Notes: generated by a model not told the origin, from the sequence alone. A stretch of 64,000 nt of DNA from Diplonema papillatum (GCA_030068145.1 JAPJBO010000082.1:124001-188000), one strand, 5' to 3'; positions 10,133 to 21,689 are shown, counted from the first letter of the stretch. A program made the numbers and translations.

Positions 10133-11389
10133 CTAGTACCCGCGTGTATTCTCCTCACGCACAATACGAAAAGAAAAAAAAAAGCCTGGAGACAAAGCGT
10201 CAGAATGGGCCACCTGGCTGAATTTCTATTAGCAAAAGGGAGTATACTGGGGATTGTCCCAGAGGAAGAAGTTTTTGTTTTTAAAGGAGGAAATCAAAGG
10301 TCCGCAAGGAAAACAAAGCAAGCAAAGAAACAAAGTCGCCAGACATCAGAACGACGTATATCGTCGACCCGAGAGGGCCAAGCTCGGCCTGCTCAAAAAG
10401 AAATGTGGATGCGTCAACGCAAAAGGTCGATACGTAAAGCAAAAGAGCGAGCACATTTTATATTTTGAATTTTTTTTTAAACGAAAAAGTTAGAACACAC
10501 GAGTTTATACACTGGGGTCAGGGCTGAAGCCTGATGTGTATGTGAGAAGAAGATTAAGGAGATGAAAAGGATAGAAGAAAAAAATATCAACCAACACTCA
10601 CCAATCTGGCGCTTGCCCTTCAGAACAAATGAAGACAAGGCAACAAACAGAGTGGAAACGAAAGGAGTCGTCAGGACCCCATCCCGTCCCGGGCAGCTAA
10701 ATCACCGTGGAGTTGATTAACTTTGACACACATGCTCTGAACCGACGGATTGGTCCCCTCTCTGTATTCCACCAGGAGCCACTTGGGATGTAGTGCGTTC
10801 GACGAAGGAATTCGCGGCGTCTGTTCTTCTCTCTTTCTCCTGCGCCCCCGATGTACCCCCTGTTTTGTGGAAAATACTCGAGGAGGCTGTCAGTTGCGAA
10901 AGGGGATAAATGTGTTGTAACCCACAATAAGCAGGGAAATCTGGGTTTAGTGGCGGCATAAGCGTTCCACAAAAAACTTTAACTAAATAAAAAATTGAGT
11001 TTCAAGCGACTTTCACTCTAATTAGATGGGGCGTTAGGACACCCTTGCGAGTCTGAGAAACGTGTTGCTACTGCTCAGGCCGGGGTTCGTGCAATCCGAA
11101 CCTTTTTGCCAGCGCGGCGCGGTGTGACCAGTTCGGGTGATAGCAAGTTCGGGGCCTCACGGATTTTCCGAGTGAATCTGCGAGGCTTGACGAATCTACA
11201 TACAGGGTGCCTGTTCTTCGGGGGAAACAGTTTGTTGGTGCGATTTGACCTGTACGCGTTCAGGTTAAACTGCTGCCAACGTTCCTTTTTAGGTGTAACA
11301 AGTATGCTCACTAAGGTGGTTACTGGTTATCGCAAAAAACTCCCCCAGGTCCGCTTGTCAAAAGCACCCCTCCAAAACGGTACGGAAGC
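10133..11389. other. unassigned stretch with a D6 copy on the minus strand
   Basis: A D6 repeat lies at 10918-10985 (reverse complement of GAACGCTTACGCCCGCCACT-like sequence) and a D1 tail (CAAGCGACTTTCACTCTAAT) at 11000-11025. The rest is AT-richer, with no supported gene. Confidence 0.5.
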
Positions 11390-14300
11390 GTCCTGGATAG
11401 GGGTACTCCATCGCGTGTCACATTTCACACGTGGCCTCGCGTGTGTGCACAACGGACATGGCCTGCCTTGCCATGTCGCTTGTCGCTTGTCGCGCGTCAC
11501 ACATCACATATGAACCTGCGTGTGTGCACAAAGACGTGGCCTGCCTTGTCGTAGCTTTTGTCGCTTGGCGTGTCACATTTCACACGTGGCCTGGCCTGCC
11601 CCAGAAAAGCGGGATAGCTCGCTAGAGTCAGGGATAGGGGTGCTCCATGGCCTGCCCAGAAAAGCGGGATAGCTCGCTAGAGTCCAGCTTCGTACAGAAG
11701 CGTCCTGGATAGGGGTACTCCATGGCCTGCCCAGAAAAGCGGGATAGCTCGCTAGAGTCCAGCTTCGTACAGAAGCGTCCTGGATAGGGGTACTCCATGG
11801 CCTGCCCAGAAAAGCGGGATAGCTCGCTAGCGTTCAGCTTCGTACAGAAGCGTCCTGGATAGGGGTACTCCATCGCGTGTCACATTTCACACGTGGCCTC
11901 GCGTGTGTGCACAACGGACATGGCCTGCCTTGCCATGTCGCTTGTCGCTTGTCGCGCGTCACACATCACATATGAACCTGCGTGTGTGCACAAAGACGTG
12001 GCCTGCCTTGTCGTAGCTTTTGTCGCTTGGCGTGTCACATTTCACACGTGGCCTGGCCTGCCCCAGAAAAGCGGGATAGCTCGCTAGAGTCCAGCTTCGT
12101 ACAGAAGCGTCCTGGATAGGGGTACTCCATGGCCTGCCCCAGAAAAGCGGGATAGCTCGCTAGAGTCCAGCTTCGTACAGAAGCGTCCTGGATAGGGGTA
12201 CTCCATGGCCTGCCCCAGAAAAGCGGGATAGCTCGCTAGAGTCCAGCTTCGTACAGAAGCGTCCTGGATAGGGGTACTCCATGGCCTGCCCCAGAAAAGC
12301 GGGATAGCTCGCTAGAGTCCAGCTTCGTACAGAAGCGTCCTGGATAGGGGTACTCCATGGCCTGCCCCAGAAAAGCGGGATAGCTCGCTAGAGTCCAGCT
12401 TCGTACAGAAGCGTCCTGGATAGGGGTACTCCATGGCCTGCCCCAGAAAAGCGGGATAGCTCGCTAGAGTCCAGCTTCGTACAGAAGCGTCCTGGATAGG
12501 GGTACTCCATGGCCTGCCCCAGAAAAGCGGGATAGCTCGCTAGAGTCCAGCTTCGTACAGAAGCGTCCTGGATAGGGGTACTCCATGGCCTGCCCCAGAA
12601 AAGCGGGATAGCTCGCTAGAGTCCAGCTTCGTACAGAAGCGTCCTGGATAGGGGTACTCCATGGCCTGCCCCAGAAAAGCGGGATAGCTCGCTAGAGTCC
12701 AGCTTCGTACAGAAGCGTCCTGGATAGGGGTACTCCATGGCCTGCCCCAGAAAAGCGGGATAGCTCGCTAGAGTCCAGCTTCGTACAGAAGCGTCCTGGA
12801 TAGGGGTACTCCATGGCCTGCCCCAGAAAAGCGGGATAGCTCGCTAGAGTCCAGCTTCGTACAGAAGCGTCCTGGATAGGGGTACTCCATGGCCTGCCCC
12901 AGAAAAGCGGGATAGCTCGCTAGAGTCCAGCTTCGTACAGAAGCGTCCTGGATAGGGGTACTCCATGGCCTGCCCCAGAAAAGCGGGATAGCTCGCTAGA
13001 GTCCAGCTTCGTACAGAAGCGTCCTGGATAGGGGTACTCCATGGCCTGCCCAGAAAAGCGGGATAGCTCGCTAGAGTCCAGCTTCGTACAGAAGCGTCCT
13101 GGATAGGGGTACTCAATCGCGTGTCACATTTCACACGTGGCCTCGCGTGTGTGCACAACGGACATGGCCTGCCTTGCCATGTCGCTTGTCGCTTGTCGCG
13201 CGTCACACATCACATATGAACCTGCGTGTGTGCACAAAGACGTGGCCTGCCTTGTCGTAGCTTTTGTCGCTTGGCGTGTCACATTTCACACGTGGCCTGG
13301 CCTGCCCCAGAAAAGCGGGATAGCTCGCTAGAGTCCAGCTTCGTACAGAAGCGTCCTGGATAGGGGTACTCCATGGCCTGCCCCAGAAAAGCGGGATAGC
13401 TCGCTAGAGTCCAGCTTCGTACAGAAGCGTCCTGGATAGGGGTACTCCATGGCCTGCCCCAGAAAAGCGGGATAGCTCGCTAGAGTCCAGCTTCGTACAG
13501 AAGCGTCCTGGATAGGGGTACTCCATGGCCTGCCCCAGAAAAGCGGGATAGCTCGCTAGAGTCCAGCTTCGTACAGAAGCGTCCTGGATAGGGGTACTCC
13601 ATGGCCTGCCCCAGAAAAGCGGGATAGCTCGCTAGAGTCCAGCTTCGTACAGAAGCGTCCTGGATAGGGGTACTCCATGGCCTGCCCCAGAAAAGCGGGA
13701 TAGCTCGCTAGAGTCCAGCTTCGTACAGAAGCGTCCTGGATAGGGGTACTCCATGGCCTGCCCCAGAAAAGCGGGATAGCTCGCTAGAGTCCAGCTTCGT
13801 ACAGAAGCGTCCTGGATAGGGGTACTCCATGGCCTGCCCCAGAAAAGCGGGATAGCTCGCTAGAGTCCAGCTTCGTACAGAAGCGTCCTGGATAGGGGTA
13901 CTCCATGGCCTGCCCCAGAAAAGCGGGATAGCTCGCTAGAGTCCAGCTTCGTACAGAAGCGTCCTGGATAGGGGTACTCCATGGCCTGCCCCAGAAAAGC
14001 GGGATAGCTCGCTAGAGTCCAGCTTCGTACAGAAGCGTCCTGGATAGGGGTACTCCATGGCCTGCCCCAGAAAAGCGGGATAGCTCGCTAGAGTCCAGCT
14101 TCGTACAGAAGCGTCCTGGATAGGGGTACTCCATGGCCTGCCCAGAAAAGCGGGATAGCTCGCTAGAGTCCAGCTTCGTACAGAAGCGTCCTGGATAGGG
14201 GTACTCAATCGCGTGTCACATTTCACACGTGGCCTCGCGTGTGTGCACAACGGACATGGCCTGCCTTGCCATGTCGCTTGTCGCTTGTCGCGCGTCACAC

Positions 14301-14760
14301 ATCACATATGAACCTGCGTGTGTGCACAAAGACGTGGCCTGCCTTGTCGTAGCTTTTGTCGCTTGGCGTGTCACATTTCACACGTGGCCTGGCCTGCCCC
14401 AGAAAAGCGGGATAGCTCGCTAGAGTCCAGCTTCGTACAGAAGCGTCCTGGATAGGGGTACTCCATGGCCTGCCCCAGAAACGCGGGATAGCTCGCTAGA
14501 GTCCAGCTTCGTACAGAAGCGTCCTGGATAGGGGTACTCCATGGCCTGCCCAGAAAAGCGGGATAGCTCGCTAGAGTCCAGCTTCGTACAGAAGCGTCCT
14601 GGATAGGGGTACTCCATCGCGTGTCACATTTCACACGTGGCCTCGCGTGTGTGCACAACGGACATGGCCTGCCTTGTCGTAGCTTTTGTCGCTTGGCGTG
14701 TCACATTTCACACGTGGCCTGGCCTGCCCCAGAAAAGCGGGATAGCTCGCTAGAGAGCTA
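11390..14760 (+). repeat. 76-bp satellite with interspersed ~190-bp spacer blocks
   Basis: The basic unit is 76 bp, containing GGCCTGCCCCAGAAAAGCGG, GATAGCTCGCTAGAG and GCGTCCTGGATAGGGGTACT; I count about 32 units. Some are 75 bp with one C missing. Blocks of units are separated by a spacer with CGCGTGTGTGCACAACGGAC at 11441, 11903, 13147 and 14239, and a shortened spacer near 14649. Two spacer intervals, 1244 and 1092 bp, differ by exactly two units. Neighbouring units are nearly identical, which suggests recent homogenisation. Open frames here are by-products. Confidence 0.95.
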
Positions 14761-15037
14761 CATTTTGAGAACTTTAAATTCACCTATCCTTCTACCCCCA
14801 ATTTGTAGTTGTATCGTTTCTCCCCCTCTAGCTTCCGTCGAAATAAGCAGGCAGTCCCTCGAGTATTTCTAGCGCCGGAAACTACTCCCCACAAAGCATC
14901 GGAAACACAAAACACTGGAAGGCCGCACGTTGCAAGTCACAAAAGTGCCTGCGTATCCCTCAGACGAAACACGTATTTATCGTAACGTGGGCGGAGAAGG
15001 CCCTCAGAGAAGGAAGCCTAATCCTACGGCGGGAAGT
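14761..15037. other. short unassigned stretch with a D7 repeat
   Basis: A D7 copy at about 14800-14875 (TTTGTAGTTGTATCGTTTCT then CGAAATAAGCAGG) resembles 18003-18065 and 29043-29108. Nothing else recognised. Confidence 0.5.
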
Positions 15038-15195
15038 GAGCCGGTCCATCCCCTCTTGATAGACTGTGATAGACCGAAGAATACAGCACCGGGCAATTCG
15101 ATGCAGCTCTAGGGACTAGGGATGGACCTGATAGACCGTGGTGGACCGTGATTCACTGTGATTTGCAGTTTCAAGAGATAGGGACGGACCGGCTC
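15038..15195 (+). mobile_element. MITE with GAGCCGGTCC termini, copy 1
   Basis: 158 bp, beginning GAGCCGGTCCATCCC and ending GGGACGGACCGGCTC, so the ends form a 15-bp inverted repeat with one mismatch. The flanks do not show a clear duplication. Confidence 0.75.
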
Positions 15196-15504
15196 AGGAA
15201 GATCAACGTGGCCACCGACGGAATCTCTTTAGAACGAGAAGGCAAGACGTCCGTTGGCGTCGTCGACGGCAAGGCCTGCGGGCTGATCTGGCCGGGGTTC
15301 AGCAAAGCTTTCCGAGCCCCGCGTCCACCGACCACACAACAAACAACCGCACCTCGCAAACAAAGCCTCCAAAAGTATTGATGCGCCAATTGCGCAACCA
15401 ACCACAAGCAGCCCCAAAAGTACACGAAAAGACGATACCAAGAAGACAGACAGTCACCTACTACAGTACCATACTGAGGAGGGCCATCATATATAAAAGT
15501 ATGT

Positions 15505-15664
15505 GAGCCGGTCCATCCCCTCTTGTTGATAGACCGAAGAATACAGCACCGGGCAATTCGATGCAGCTCTAGGGATGGACCTGATAGACCGTGGTGGTCC
15601 GTGATTCACTGTGATAAACAGCGGCACTTCGATGCAGTTTCAAGAGATAGGGACGGACCGGCTC
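15505..15664 (+). mobile_element. MITE with GAGCCGGTCC termini, copy 2
   Basis: 160 bp, clearly homologous to 15038-15195, with the same inverted termini. It is flanked by a perfect direct repeat AGTATGT (15498-15504 and 15665-15671), extendable to 8 bp if the first G is counted. A 7-8 bp duplication fits hAT-type mobilisation. No coding capacity. Confidence 0.85.
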
Positions 15665-15769
15665 AGTATGTGGATATTGGCCGAAACCAGCGATCGACAA
15701 CGAAGGTACACCGATTCGCTTACCTCGCGTAACCACCACCCTTAAGAACACGCAGGGCACAAAGGATAT

Positions 15770-15842
15770 CTCCCATTGCCAAAGGTCACCCGGAGACTTT
15801 AAAACCCCGGAGTTGCGGGCGAGCTTTCGCTCTACAAACGCT
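15770..15842 (+). repeat. dispersed repeat D1, degenerate copy
   Basis: Contains GTCACCCGGAGACTTTAAAA and a CGAGCTTTCGCTCTA tail matching the D1 pattern. A 21-base G run follows at 15967-15987. Confidence 0.5.
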
Positions 15843-16180
15843 ACAAAGGCCGATGCGCCAATCGGTACGCACGGGATTGTCGGGAACACAAGAACGATCC
15901 ACCCAATCTTTGTGCTCTTTACCGAAACAACTTCCGCCCGAGAACAGAAGCCTTGGAAACCAAAATGGGGGGGGGGGGGGGGGGGGGCGTGTCATCCCGA
16001 AGTTCCGACCCTCGAAAAAGCGTCGTCCGTATAAGCGAATTCCTGTGAGGGGTTCATTGGATGCATCGGTTAGAAGTCACCAACATGAGTACCCTTAGCT
16101 CTTCCAGAACCTCTTCGATGACTCGTAAATTCACATACCTCGACTGTTCACAGTCGCGCAAGACAATTTACCAGAAATAG

Positions 16181-16312
16181 CTATTTATTCACTCGAAAAA
16201 GGTAGTTTTCTGCACTCGTAGTTTTCCAGTGTGCCACGAGAGGCCGTAGGCTCGTGGCACACTGGAAAAAGTACGAGTGCAGAAAACTACTTTTTTTGAG
16301 TGAATGAGATAG
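16181..16312. mobile_element. foldback element with ~58-nt arms
   Basis: Near-perfect inverted repeat from CTAT at 16181 to ATAG at 16312, with TAGTTTTCTGCACTCGTA in the left arm and TACGAGTGCAGAAAACTA in the right arm. The tip, GCCACGAG and CTCGTGGC, encloses about 10 nt. The mismatches are indels in A/T runs. Most likely a foldback MITE; no target duplication was settled. Confidence 0.8.
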
Positions 16313-17152
16313 GGTTCCAAAATGACAAGTAAAACTAGGGGGCGGAGAACTATAACTCTAAAAGTAAGAAGGTGTGCCAGTAAGAGTAAGAACGTGTGCC
16401 ATTGGCGTCACATGTACACTGTCTTCCTGTTACGTGTCATCTTGCACTTCTCCGGGGAACTCAGGGCGGTTACCGTTCTCATCGTTGAAATGCAGATGAT
16501 GTCTTTGCACCCAAAACCACGCACTTCTTCTCTTGGGCTGTGCCTCAAGTACGCCTCCACGACCTGACGAAAGATAGGAAGTCTTCGTGTCTTCCTTTAT
16601 GCAGATGCAAGGACATCTGCTGCCCCGCTTGAACATCTTTCTTCGATTTTGGCCTCTGCCTCTACCTAGTGTCAGTGCAACTCGAGTGCAGAAAAGTCGG
16701 GTGGTGGTGGAAGCTGTGGCCCTCACTTCTCAAGCTGAAAACGGTGGAAAAAATCTTTTTTCACAGTCGCAAGGCGTTTTCACCAGGAGAATCTTTGTTC
16801 ACAGTCTTCTGGGCTAGATTAGGCTTGCCGTCGTTGGGGGAGGGGGGAACAAAACAGTCTAACAAAAGGGAGAAACCAATCTGCCCCGATCTGCATACCT
16901 CGCTATAGACGCCGCTGGAGTTATTCTTTGCTGCTTCGAGGAAAGAATAAGAGTATCTGAGAAACGATAGAAAACTGGCAGTCGGGGGGTCCACCAACCA
17001 AGAAGCATATGCAGCGTGAGCACAGTTTTGTCTGTTTCGTCTGACTCGGTGCAGACCCACTGCTCCGAGTCAGACCATGTCCACGTGCAAGCAAACACCG
17101 CGTCTGTTCTTCAACAAACCTGCGCCTTTCTTCTCTTTTCTTTTTTGTAGGA
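16313..17152. other. unassigned stretch
   Basis: No gene recognised. A short hairpin with 9-bp stems CTGACTCGG and CCGAGTCAG lies at about 17041-17073. Confidence 0.35.
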
Positions 17153-17550
17153 CACGGTGAACTCCAGCAACTTTTGCTCGAGAAGTCCGGCCTCAAGTGA
17201 GGGTGTGACCACACCCGGAAAGAGGGTGTGCACACTCTATTGCACGGTGAACTCCAGCAACTTGTGCTCAAGCTAAAGTCCGGCCTCAAGTGCGGGTGTG
17301 ACCACACCCGGAAATAGGGTGTGCACACTATATTGCACGGCGAACTCCAGCAACTTTTGCTCAAGCTAAAGCCCGGCCTCAAGTGCGGGTGTGACCACAC
17401 CCGGAAATAGGGTGTGCACACTCTATTGCACGGTGAACTCCAGCAACTTTTGCTCGAGAAGTCCGGCCTCAAGTGCGGGTGTGGCCACACCCGGAACTAG
17501 GGTGTGCAATAGGGTGTGCACTAGAGCAAAAGTTGCTGGTGTTCACCGTG
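17153..17550. mobile_element. inverted-repeat element with an internal ~91-bp tandem repeat (CACGGTG family)
   Basis: Starts CACGGTGAACTCCAGCAACT and ends AGTTGCTGGTGTTCACCGTG, an inverted repeat of about 27 bp. Inside are four units of about 91 bp, each with the palindrome GGGTGTGACCACACCC. The termini resemble those of the elements at 22050, 44913 and 60986. Confidence 0.7.
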
Positions 17551-18229
17551 GAGCATTGCTTTTTGTAGGAAACCTCAAGGAGACCGCCAGTTGCAGAATC
17601 TTAAATAGTGTGGTCCTCATCAGCATGCCGATGATTCCCCCACTCGCACCGAGTGTCCGATGAACCCTTTGCCAACACCACCCAACGACTGCAGACGCTA
17701 GCTTGTTCTGTCAACAGCATGCATGGCACAGCCGTGTTTTAAGGATGAGATGAGAGGCATGGGCTCACTCTGTCAAAGGACAATAAGAGTCCAAAACTAC
17801 AGCAACGACCTTGTCACAAGCTACCAGCAGCAGTTGCAGCCGTCGCGGGTTGCACCACGACGGAAGCGCGCCAAGAGTGACCCGCAGGCACAGTGTGGTA
17901 CTCATTGGCATGCCGATCACTCCCACTATCGCAACAATATTCCAAACTGCAGCAAAGGAAATGTGCTGTAGCCCACACGTAATCGTTCAACGAAAATGAG
18001 CCATTTGTAGTTGCATTGTTTCTAGCCCGCGAAATAAGCACCGGGCGGCCTCTCCGAGTTTTTTGACTGTCTCCGGTTATGTTTCTCCGGGTTCAGGGAC
18101 CGGTTTGTTGGTTGCACAAGGGAACGCACAAAAGTCTTCTTGGTGTCGGTCGCAACACTTACAAACTTAGCTAACCGTAGTTAAAGTGTGTAATCATACC
18201 AACATCCCTCAGACTATACCCGCCTCACA
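17551..18229. other. unassigned stretch with palindromic motif and D7
   Basis: A motif around CATCGGCATGCCGATGA or ATTGGCATGCCGAT followed by ACTC and CCCACT occurs at 17616 and 17902. Relatives lie at 43345 (opposite orientation) and near 63590. A D7 copy lies at 18003-18065. No gene. Confidence 0.45.
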
Positions 18230-18235
18230 GCCTCA

Positions 18236-18290
18236 ATGGTCAACCGGAGACCCTGAACCTCTAAAGCACAATAAACGCTAAAAGCACGGT
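18236..18290 (+). repeat. dispersed repeat D1, short copy
   Basis: Contains ATGGTCAACCGGAGACCCTG with the D1 spacing, followed by AATAAACGCTAAAAGC. Confidence 0.5.
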
Positions 18291-18384
18291 GCTCGTGTTC
18301 GGTGAGTTTTCAGTCCAATCGCGAGACCGGATTCTCCACACTCGATGACCGTTCTAGCTCAGTCAGTTTTGCTCACAAAATGCG

Positions 18385-18605
18385 AACGTGAACTCGGTGT
18401 CGGTCCCAAGAACCCAAATGACTAGGCACTGTAGAATATGGGAGCGCGCTTTTTACGTCAAATAGTCGGCAATATGCACTGCGACTCACGTACACTCACA
18501 CGCACTGATATTACCACAGATACGATAATTACGCATAGCAGAATCCGATACCGTGAAGGAACCTTTCGATAATGGGCACCCGGTGACCCTAAACCCCGGG
18601 TCCTC
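18385..18605 (+). repeat. dispersed repeat D1, long copy
   Basis: Runs from GTGAACTCGGTGTCGGTC through GGGAGCGCGC, AGTCGGCAATA, CACACGCACTGATA and GGGCACCCGGTGACCCTAAA. Parallel to the copy at 22805-23175 and, in its 3' half, to positions 1-165. Confidence 0.7.
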
Positions 18606-18612
18606 AATCTTG

Positions 18613-18665
18613 CATAAGCGCCAGGTTGGAAGGAAATGCTCGACGATGCTGCCAGACAAAGAACC
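18613..18665 (+). repeat. dispersed repeat D2, partial copy
   Basis: Matches the start of the copies at 6466 and 38472 (GGAAATGCTCGACGATGCTG) and abuts a D1 copy. Confidence 0.65.
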
Positions 18666-19319
18666 AACCCCCTATACGACAAATCACACAAACACAACAG
18701 GTCAAAGTCCTGAGTGAGAAAACAACACACGGTGGTGTAAGCGAAGAACAAATCAGATTGTGTTTGTATTGTGGTTGTCCTCTACCTCTATATTTCCTCC
18801 CTTCCGTTCGGAGTCAAAGCAGCGACGTCGAGTATTTCTTTATATTTGCGCACGGTGAAGTCCAGCAGCCTCGTGGACCACCCTCCTCCCCTTTTTCAGT
18901 TCATCATTCTTGCTTCGTCAGCCGCATTGCCGACTGTGCCCACCGGAAGGCGGGCGTTAACGTTTGCAAAAGAGAAGCGCAGCTTCTCCGCCGTTTTGAC
19001 ACCCAGTGTGCAACTCAACACACGCCCCAAGTGGATGTGCACCCCGCAAGAGATGCACTCTGGAAAAGAATGAGTTCTTCACCGCAGAAGAGACGCGGGC
19101 GCTTGCAACCCCCCCGCCCCCCCTTTTTTTACGCGAAGAAGACCTGGTGCGCAAGGAGGTCCGGCCGCGAAGAGACCTACCGTGGCGATCGGTGGAGGAA
19201 TTGCTGGCAGTCCAATTCCACGGGGGCAGTCCAGTTTGCTAGGTATCAGAGCTTACGGGGGGCTGGGCAAACCCCTCGCATCGCAACGCTCCGATGCGTA
19301 CGGGTGGATAGGAACCACT
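18666..19319. other. unassigned stretch
   Basis: An open + frame spans 18626-19411 but crosses into repeats D2 and D3 at its ends and shows no domain. A phrase CACGGTGAAGTCCAGCAGCC at 18854 resembles a CACGGTG terminus. Confidence 0.35.
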
Positions 19320-19575
19320 TAAGGACGGAGGATTATTTGGGAAAAGGGGGGGGCTCCATGGCAAACCTCAGGTATCCGTTGAGAGCTCGGAGCAGGAAGT
19401 CAGCCCGATGATGGACGCATTTCAAAGATTTGTGTCAGATCTTTTCGATGAAGCAAACGACGACAACTTTCGACCATTCTTTGGCCTCTCACCCGCGAAC
19501 TCGCGAACTTGACACCCGCGAACTTTCCTGAATTAACTATCACCATAGTGGTAGTTCGTCCTGAAGTGGTTAAGC
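19320..19575 (+). repeat. dispersed repeat D3
   Basis: Contains ATGGCAAACCTCAGGTATCC, TTTCGACCATTCTTTGGCCT and a 3' hairpin CTATCACCATAGTGGTAG. Related copies: 22300-22440 (3' half only) and 40645-40893. The terminal hairpin is kept in all three. Confidence 0.7.
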
Positions 19576-19689
19576 ACCCCATGAAGATCTAAGATACTGG
19601 CTTCAACCTCAGACCTACCGATACCGCGATAGGAAGAGGTCCTCGACCCCAGGAGGGCTTGAAGAGCTTGTCACTCTACAAACAAACAA

Positions 19690-19890
19690 AAGGATCACGA
19701 AGGAATGTACTTGGTGTCGGTCACAAACAGTCCCGGACATGGCTAGCCATAACCCATAACGAAAGCGTGCGCCAAATTTACAACCCGTAACCATATAGCC
19801 CTTTCTTGCTCTAAGAGGACCCATTCATGAACGGTCACACGGAGACCCTAAAACCCCCGGAATTTCAAGCGAACTTTAACTTTAAAAGGC
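19690..19890 (+). repeat. dispersed repeat D1, long copy
   Basis: Contains GGAATGTACTTGGTGTCGGT, CATAGCCCTTTCTTGCTCTA and the CGGAGACCCTAAAACCCCCG core. About 95% like 21690-21876 by eye. Confidence 0.75.
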
Positions 19891-20629
19891 CGCACGCCAC
19901 CAACACCGCCCGATTCCTCAGAGGAGTCGGGGCGGCACAGGTTTTTATAGGTCATGGTTAGCAGTGGTGCCCACAAACCTAAAGCCTGACGTGAACAGGT
20001 ACCGATGTGGGAGTTTCGTCCAAACAACGAATATAAAACAACACAACCACTTCCTTGGCACGTAACAAAGGAAGTTCCTAAGACCGTATAAAACCCTGCG
20101 CCGGCATCACGAAAAAAAAATAGAAGAAGCGAACTGTCAAGGATTCTACACCATCACATCAATCATTTGCCTAGATGGCGGGAAGAACCAAATCTTTCTT
20201 CAACAACTAACAAGTAAAATAATGAAGCAAAACTACGCACTTCTTCAACGATTTCTTGCTACAACAGCCGGGATTTCATGCTCGGAAGCGCGCGCTTCAA
20301 GTGATCAAGATGCTGGCGGCAGGTGACCCGGCTGTGTTTTTATCAGCTAAAAGGGTGCCGACTGAACGGAGAACGGAGAGATTGGGAAAATGGCCCGTCC
20401 GCAGATTTTGGAAGTCGCCAGCCAAGCAAAAAGAACAAACAGAAAAAAGCTAACCCGAACCACATCAGGTAGAGAAGACCTGCCCTATTGGGAATCAACT
20501 GCCTTCGGGCGGGCTGGTCTGACACTCGCTGTCGTCGGGAAGATAGAAAGAAGAACATCCGCACTTTCGTCCAGAGGGGAAAAAAGTTGTGTCCCCAAGC
20601 TTGCGCCACATTTTGAATATCCGTGAGAC
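19891..20629. other. unassigned stretch
   Basis: A short hairpin CCGATTCCTC and GAGGAGTCGG at 19911-19930, and a phrase GGTCTGACACTCGCTGTCGT at 20515 shared with the repeats at 38.1-39.2 kb. No gene. Confidence 0.35.
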
Positions 20630-21575
20630 CGCCTCGTCACCTGCGCGACCCACCACAAGGGGAAGTGTGAGGCGTGCCGAGCACTCGTCCGAAGGGACGT
20701 ACCCACGGTAGAGATGTGCTGTCGGCACCATCACCACGCTGACGATGGGCAGCCGATCGCCGTGTGCGTGGAGCACAGCACGACGAAGTGCGGCGAGTGC
20801 AAGACGGCGGCGGCGTGCTGCCGCAGCGGGCATCATGCCTGCCGCACGCATGGCAGAGGAACCTGCCAAGAATGCAGGAGGCTCCCTACGTTGACGCAGA
20901 AAAGACCCGCAGCGTGCTGCCGCCGCGGCCACCACCAACCCAACGAACCGAACGCCCCGGCAACCCCCGGGCACAGCAAAAAGAAGAAGAGACCCCTCTC
21001 ACCCACCCAGGTGGGCGTACAACGAGAAACGCCGGCGGGAAAGCGCGCGGCGCAGGCGCCGCCCGCCGTAGCGAAGCAGAAGACGGCGACGACCGGACGG
21101 GCAGCCAAGAGGCCGCCACCAACGCCAGGGACCGGCGAACGACCAGCGTTGAAAAAGAGGGTGCTCGGCACCCCGAAGGAGAGCCCGATCGCCGGCCGCA
21201 AGCGGAAGAAGGCGAAGGCGACCACACCCGAGTCAGGGGTGCAACGAAGAAAGAGGAAGGCCCTTAAAGCAAACAGCTACCAGAAACGTTCGACGTCCCC
21301 AAGCACTCCAGTGCCCTCGAGAGTGAAAAACGTGCAAGCCTGTCCGCACCTGTGCCCCTCCACGCAATCTCCAGAACCGCAAGAAAGCCCAGCGCCCCTG
21401 GCGCCACAAGTACTCGACCTTGACGACGCAATGACAGGTGACGACGTCATAAAGTAACCTTAAGCGGCGACACAGTGCATGCTAATCCATGTGGTTCATG
21501 TACTTAAAAGAACTCAATGCTTAACGGCTTATCACGTGGGCGGCCCTGAGATTACCCCCTCAGGTGATACCACTT
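20630..21575 (+). mobile_element. 5'-truncated non-LTR retrotransposon, copy A
   Basis: Homology with copy B (34889-36991) begins abruptly near 20633 and continues through the end of the ORF, the 3' UTR (AGTGCATGCTAATCCA, AAAAGAACTCAATGC) and the sequence CGTGGGCGGC plus a hairpin at 21545-21564. The abrupt 5' end and shared 3' end fit target-primed reverse transcription of a LINE. No poly-A tail is seen. Confidence 0.8.
20633..21457 (+). CDS. C-terminal part of LINE ORF, Cys/His-rich and basic (copy A)
   Basis: An intact frame to the TAA at 21455, encoding the Cys/His-rich block (EMCCRHHHHADDGQ, KCGECKTAAACCRSGHHA, CQECRRL...AACCRRGHHQ), a Lys/Arg/Pro-rich stretch with RKRKKAKAT, and the acidic end LDLDDAMTGDDVIK. 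The zinc-knuckle region present in copy B is missing, so this is a truncated remnant without its own start. Indels relative to copy B keep the frame, so the copy is young or was under selection until recently. Confidence 0.75.
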   Translation, partial: LVTCATHHKGKCEACRALVRRDVPTVEMCCRHHHHADDGQPIAVCVEHSTTKCGECKTAAACCRSGHHACRTHGRGTCQECRRLPTLTQKRPAACCRRGHHQPNEPNAPATPGHSKKKKRPLSPTQVGVQRETPAGKRAAQAPPAVAKQKTATTGRAAKRPPPTPGTGERPALKKRVLGTPKESPIAGRKRKKAKATTPESGVQRRKRKALKANSYQKRSTSPSTPVPSRVKNVQACPHLCPSTQSPEPQESPAPLAPQVLDLDDAMTGDDVIK

Positions 21576-21689
21576 TATCTTTAGCCATACTTCAACTTCC
21601 TTTCAGTCAGGCTCGCAACGCCCCGCCAACAGCAATCGAAGAGAACCAAGCAAAAGAAGTAGAACGTGGGGGGCCCAAGACTACACTCC

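Noticed and set aside
11431..14423. A 64-codon frame repeated identically four times
   Set aside because: It lies in the satellite spacer block, starts with GTG, and its identity is explained by array homogenisation.
11395..14750. CRISPR-like array
   Set aside because: Repeats are contiguous 76-bp satellite units without unique spacers, in eukaryotic DNA.
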